From: an uncultured Pseudomonadota bacterium
GTDB taxonomy: Bacteria; Pseudomonadota; Gammaproteobacteria; Burkholderiales; SG8-39
Length of the DNA: 64,000 nucleotides
Reading direction: 5' to 3'
Assembly: GCA_903921325.1 (NCBI GenBank)
Contig: CAIXPL010000008.1
Location: 1-64,000 of the forward strand
In this document: positions 61,938 through 64,000 of the stretch, in pieces
How the letters are laid out: each line of letters opens with the position of its first letter
Position numbering within the stretch: position 1 is the first letter of the stretch
The notes under the pieces: model-generated
Database searches by the model: none
Seen by the model: the letters and a program-made list of their open reading frames with translations, nothing else
What the model was told of the DNA's origin: nothing
Translations under genes and position numbers: made by a program

Positions 61938-64000
61938 ATGCAAATCAATCGCAGAGACTTCCTCAAATCCTCAGGCTCCCTGGTGGTCGGAGTCAGTGCC
62001 TCCGGCGCGCTGCAAAGCCTCATTGCGGGCGAAGCGCTCGCCGAGTCGGTGAGCTACCCCAACCCCTCGCCCGAACTGCTCGACACCTGGATCTCGGTGG
62101 CGCGAGACGGCCAGGTCACCGCCTTCTTCGGCAAAGTCGACATGGGCCTTGGCCTGGAGACGGCCATTGCGCAGATCGTGGCCGAAGAGCTCGACATGCC
62201 CGTTGAGCGAGTCAACATCGTGGCCGGGGACACGCTGCTCACCGCCAACCAGGGCGGCGCCAGCGCGTCGAGCGGCATTCGTGCGGGCGCCATTCCGCTG
62301 CGCAATGCGGCTGCCGAGGCTCGTCGTGTGCTGGCCTCCGCCGGGGCTGAGCGTCTTGGCGTGCCGTTCGAGGCTGTTGCCACAGAGAAGGGTGAGGTAT
62401 TTGTCAAAGCGGAACCAGCGCGCCGGATCGGCTACGCCAGCATCGTCGATGGCAAGCCGCTGGGCACCAAGGTGACCTGGAACAAGGAAATGGGTACACC
62501 TCTGAATGTCACCGGCGCGGGCAAGCCGAAAGCGGTGGCTGATTACAAAGTGGTCGGCCAATCGGTTGCGCGGCGCGACATTCCGGGCAAGATGCTCGGC
62601 ACGACTGACTATCTGACCAATGTACGTCTGCCCGGCATGCTGCATGCCCGGCTGTTACGCCCCGCGGTCGCTGCGGCGGTGCCGGTGTCCTATGACGCGG
62701 CGTCAATTGCCAGCATTCCAGGCGCGCGGGTTGTGCACAAGAAGGACATGCTGGCTGTGGTCGCCGAGCGCGAATGGGATGCGGTGCGAGCTGCGCGCCT
62801 GCTCAAGGTGCAATGGACAGAGCCCGCGATGAACTGGCCGGGTAGCGAAGGCATCCATGATCATATCCGCAGCGCGCCTGCGGTTGCCTCCAATGGCGAG
62901 AGCGCGTTTGCCGGCAAGCGGGTCTACGATGAAACCCCGACCTACCGGGCGCTGGCAGGCGCGGCCAAAGTGATGACAGCCGATTACGAGGCGCCCTTTC
63001 AATCACACGCGCGGATCGGTCCATCGGTCGGCGTGGCCGATGTGCGCGATGGCAGTGCGGTCATTTATGTCGATTCGCAAAAGCCCCACTTTGTGCGCAT
63101 GGGCATTGCCAAGCTGCTCGGTCTGCCGCAGGACAAGGTCCGAGTGATCTGGAAAACGGGCGCCGGGTCCTATGGTCGCAGCGACGCCGACGAGGCTCCC
63201 TACGAAGCCGCCGTCCTGTCACAGGAACTCGGCCGCCCGGTGCGCGTGCAGTGGATGCGCCATGAGGGTACCGGCTGGGACCCCAAGGCGCCGGCTGCCG
63301 TGATCAGCATGAAAGCGGGGTTGGATGCCGCAGGCGCAGTCGGCGCCTGGTACTTTCGCGCCAAAGGGTTTTCGGGATGGGATGTGAAATTCGCGGCCGA
63401 CAGCCCCGAGCAGACACTGGTGGGCATGCAACTGGGCATGGCCAAGACCGATATGCACAATTTTGATGTGCCGACCGAGACCTACCAGTTTCCGAACACC
63501 GTGCGCTTCTGGCAGACCGTCGCGCCGCTGCAAGTGCAGGCATCGCCGATGCGCTGCGCCCATATGCGTGCGCCGCAGGAGATGCAAAGCCGCTTCGCGC
63601 AGGAATGTTTTGTCGATGAAGTGGCAATCGCCACCGGGCGTGATCCGCTGGCATTCCGCCTCGCCTCGATCAAGGAACCGCGCGAGATGGCCGTGCTCAA
63701 AGCGGTCACCGAGAAGGCCGGCTGGAGTGCGGCGGACCACTCACCGCGCAAGGCCAAGGGCGACATTCTGTTTGGTCGGGGTCTGGCCTTGTACAACGGC
63801 TATGGCTCGTATGCCGCGCTGGTGGTCGAGGTGGAAGTCAATCGCAAGACCGGTCGGGTGTGGGCACGCAAAGTGACTGTGGCACAGGATAGTGGCCTCA
63901 TCATCAACCCGGGATCGCTCAAGACCGTGATGGAAGGCAATGTGGTGCAGGGTCTGTCACGCGCCATGGTTGAAGAGGTGGCCTTCAATCAGTCCACGGT
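61938..64000 (+). CDS. Molybdopterin-binding subunit, isoquinoline 1-oxidoreductase beta (IorB)-like (partial, runs off right edge)
   Basis: Open frame from ATG 61938 to the edge: MQINRRDFLKSSGSLVVGVSASGALQSLIAG (Tat-like) ... VTAFFGKVDMGLGLETAIAQIVAEELDMPVERVNIVAGDT ... QASPMRCAHMRAPQEMQSRFAQECFVDEVA. Confidence 0.93.
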   Translation, partial: MQINRRDFLKSSGSLVVGVSASGALQSLIAGEALAESVSYPNPSPELLDTWISVARDGQVTAFFGKVDMGLGLETAIAQIVAEELDMPVERVNIVAGDTLLTANQGGASASSGIRAGAIPLRNAAAEARRVLASAGAERLGVPFEAVATEKGEVFVKAEPARRIGYASIVDGKPLGTKVTWNKEMGTPLNVTGAGKPKAVADYKVVGQSVARRDIPGKMLGTTDYLTNVRLPGMLHARLLRPAVAAAVPVSYDAASIASIPGARVVHKKDMLAVVAEREWDAVRAARLLKVQWTEPAMNWPGSEGIHDHIRSAPAVASNGESAFAGKRVYDETPTYRALAGAAKVMTADYEAPFQSHARIGPSVGVADVRDGSAVIYVDSQKPHFVRMGIAKLLGLPQDKVRVIWKTGAGSYGRSDADEAPYEAAVLSQELGRPVRVQWMRHEGTGWDPKAPAAVISMKAGLDAAGAVGAWYFRAKGFSGWDVKFAADSPEQTLVGMQLGMAKTDMHNFDVPTETYQFPNTVRFWQTVAPLQVQASPMRCAHMRAPQEMQSRFAQECFVDEVAIATGRDPLAFRLASIKEPREMAVLKAVTEKAGWSAADHSPRKAKGDILFGRGLALYNGYGSYAALVVEVEVNRKTGRVWARKVTVAQDSGLIINPGSLKTVMEGNVVQGLSRAMVEEVAFNQST

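Overview
64 kb of high-GC beta-proteobacterial chromosome, Burkholderiales/Alcaligenaceae-like judging by gene order and the Bug-type receptors. (1) 1-6.1 kb, minus strand: the N-terminal part of a very large DUF4347/LEPR-type repeat adhesin with ~104-aa Ig-like tandem units (CDS runs off the left edge), a Sel1-repeat lipoprotein-like/secreted protein and an exported tail-collar protein. (2) 6.2-17.4 kb: conserved housekeeping block rng-maf-rlmH-rsfS-nadD / LOG protein / proA-prx-holA-lptE-leuS. (3) 17.5-29 kb: putative operon of a 4,5-dihydroxyphthalate-decarboxylase-like protein, CoxM- and CoxS-type subunits (no CoxL alongside) and a TPP enzyme; then esterase, ALDH, Bug receptor, cupin, uvrD. 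(4) 29-33.4 kb: SWIM-finger protein, a secreted esterase and two gene remnants. (5) 33.4-57.4 kb: large apparently uncharacterised catabolic island with three different Rieske oxygenases, one Rieske ferredoxin, a bicupin ring-cleavage-like enzyme, a DapA-like lyase, OCD, TauD, a second Pht5-like protein, two CoxL proteins, an enolase-superfamily enzyme, VOC, FAD oxidoreductase, ferritin-like di-iron protein and several orphan solute receptors. (6) 57.6-64 kb: DUF748 protein and an IorAB-type oxidoreductase cut by the right edge. The most unusual direct sequence observation is a 4 x 33-bp in-frame repeat at 52097-52228. It duplicates the stop/start junction between coxL and the enolase-superfamily gene, giving a ladder of 9-codon mini-ORFs. 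Related in-frame microrepeat expansions sit in rsfS (15 bp) and leuS (18 bp). No tRNA, rRNA, CRISPR array or IS element was recognised. All family assignments are from reading motifs by eye; no database search was run.
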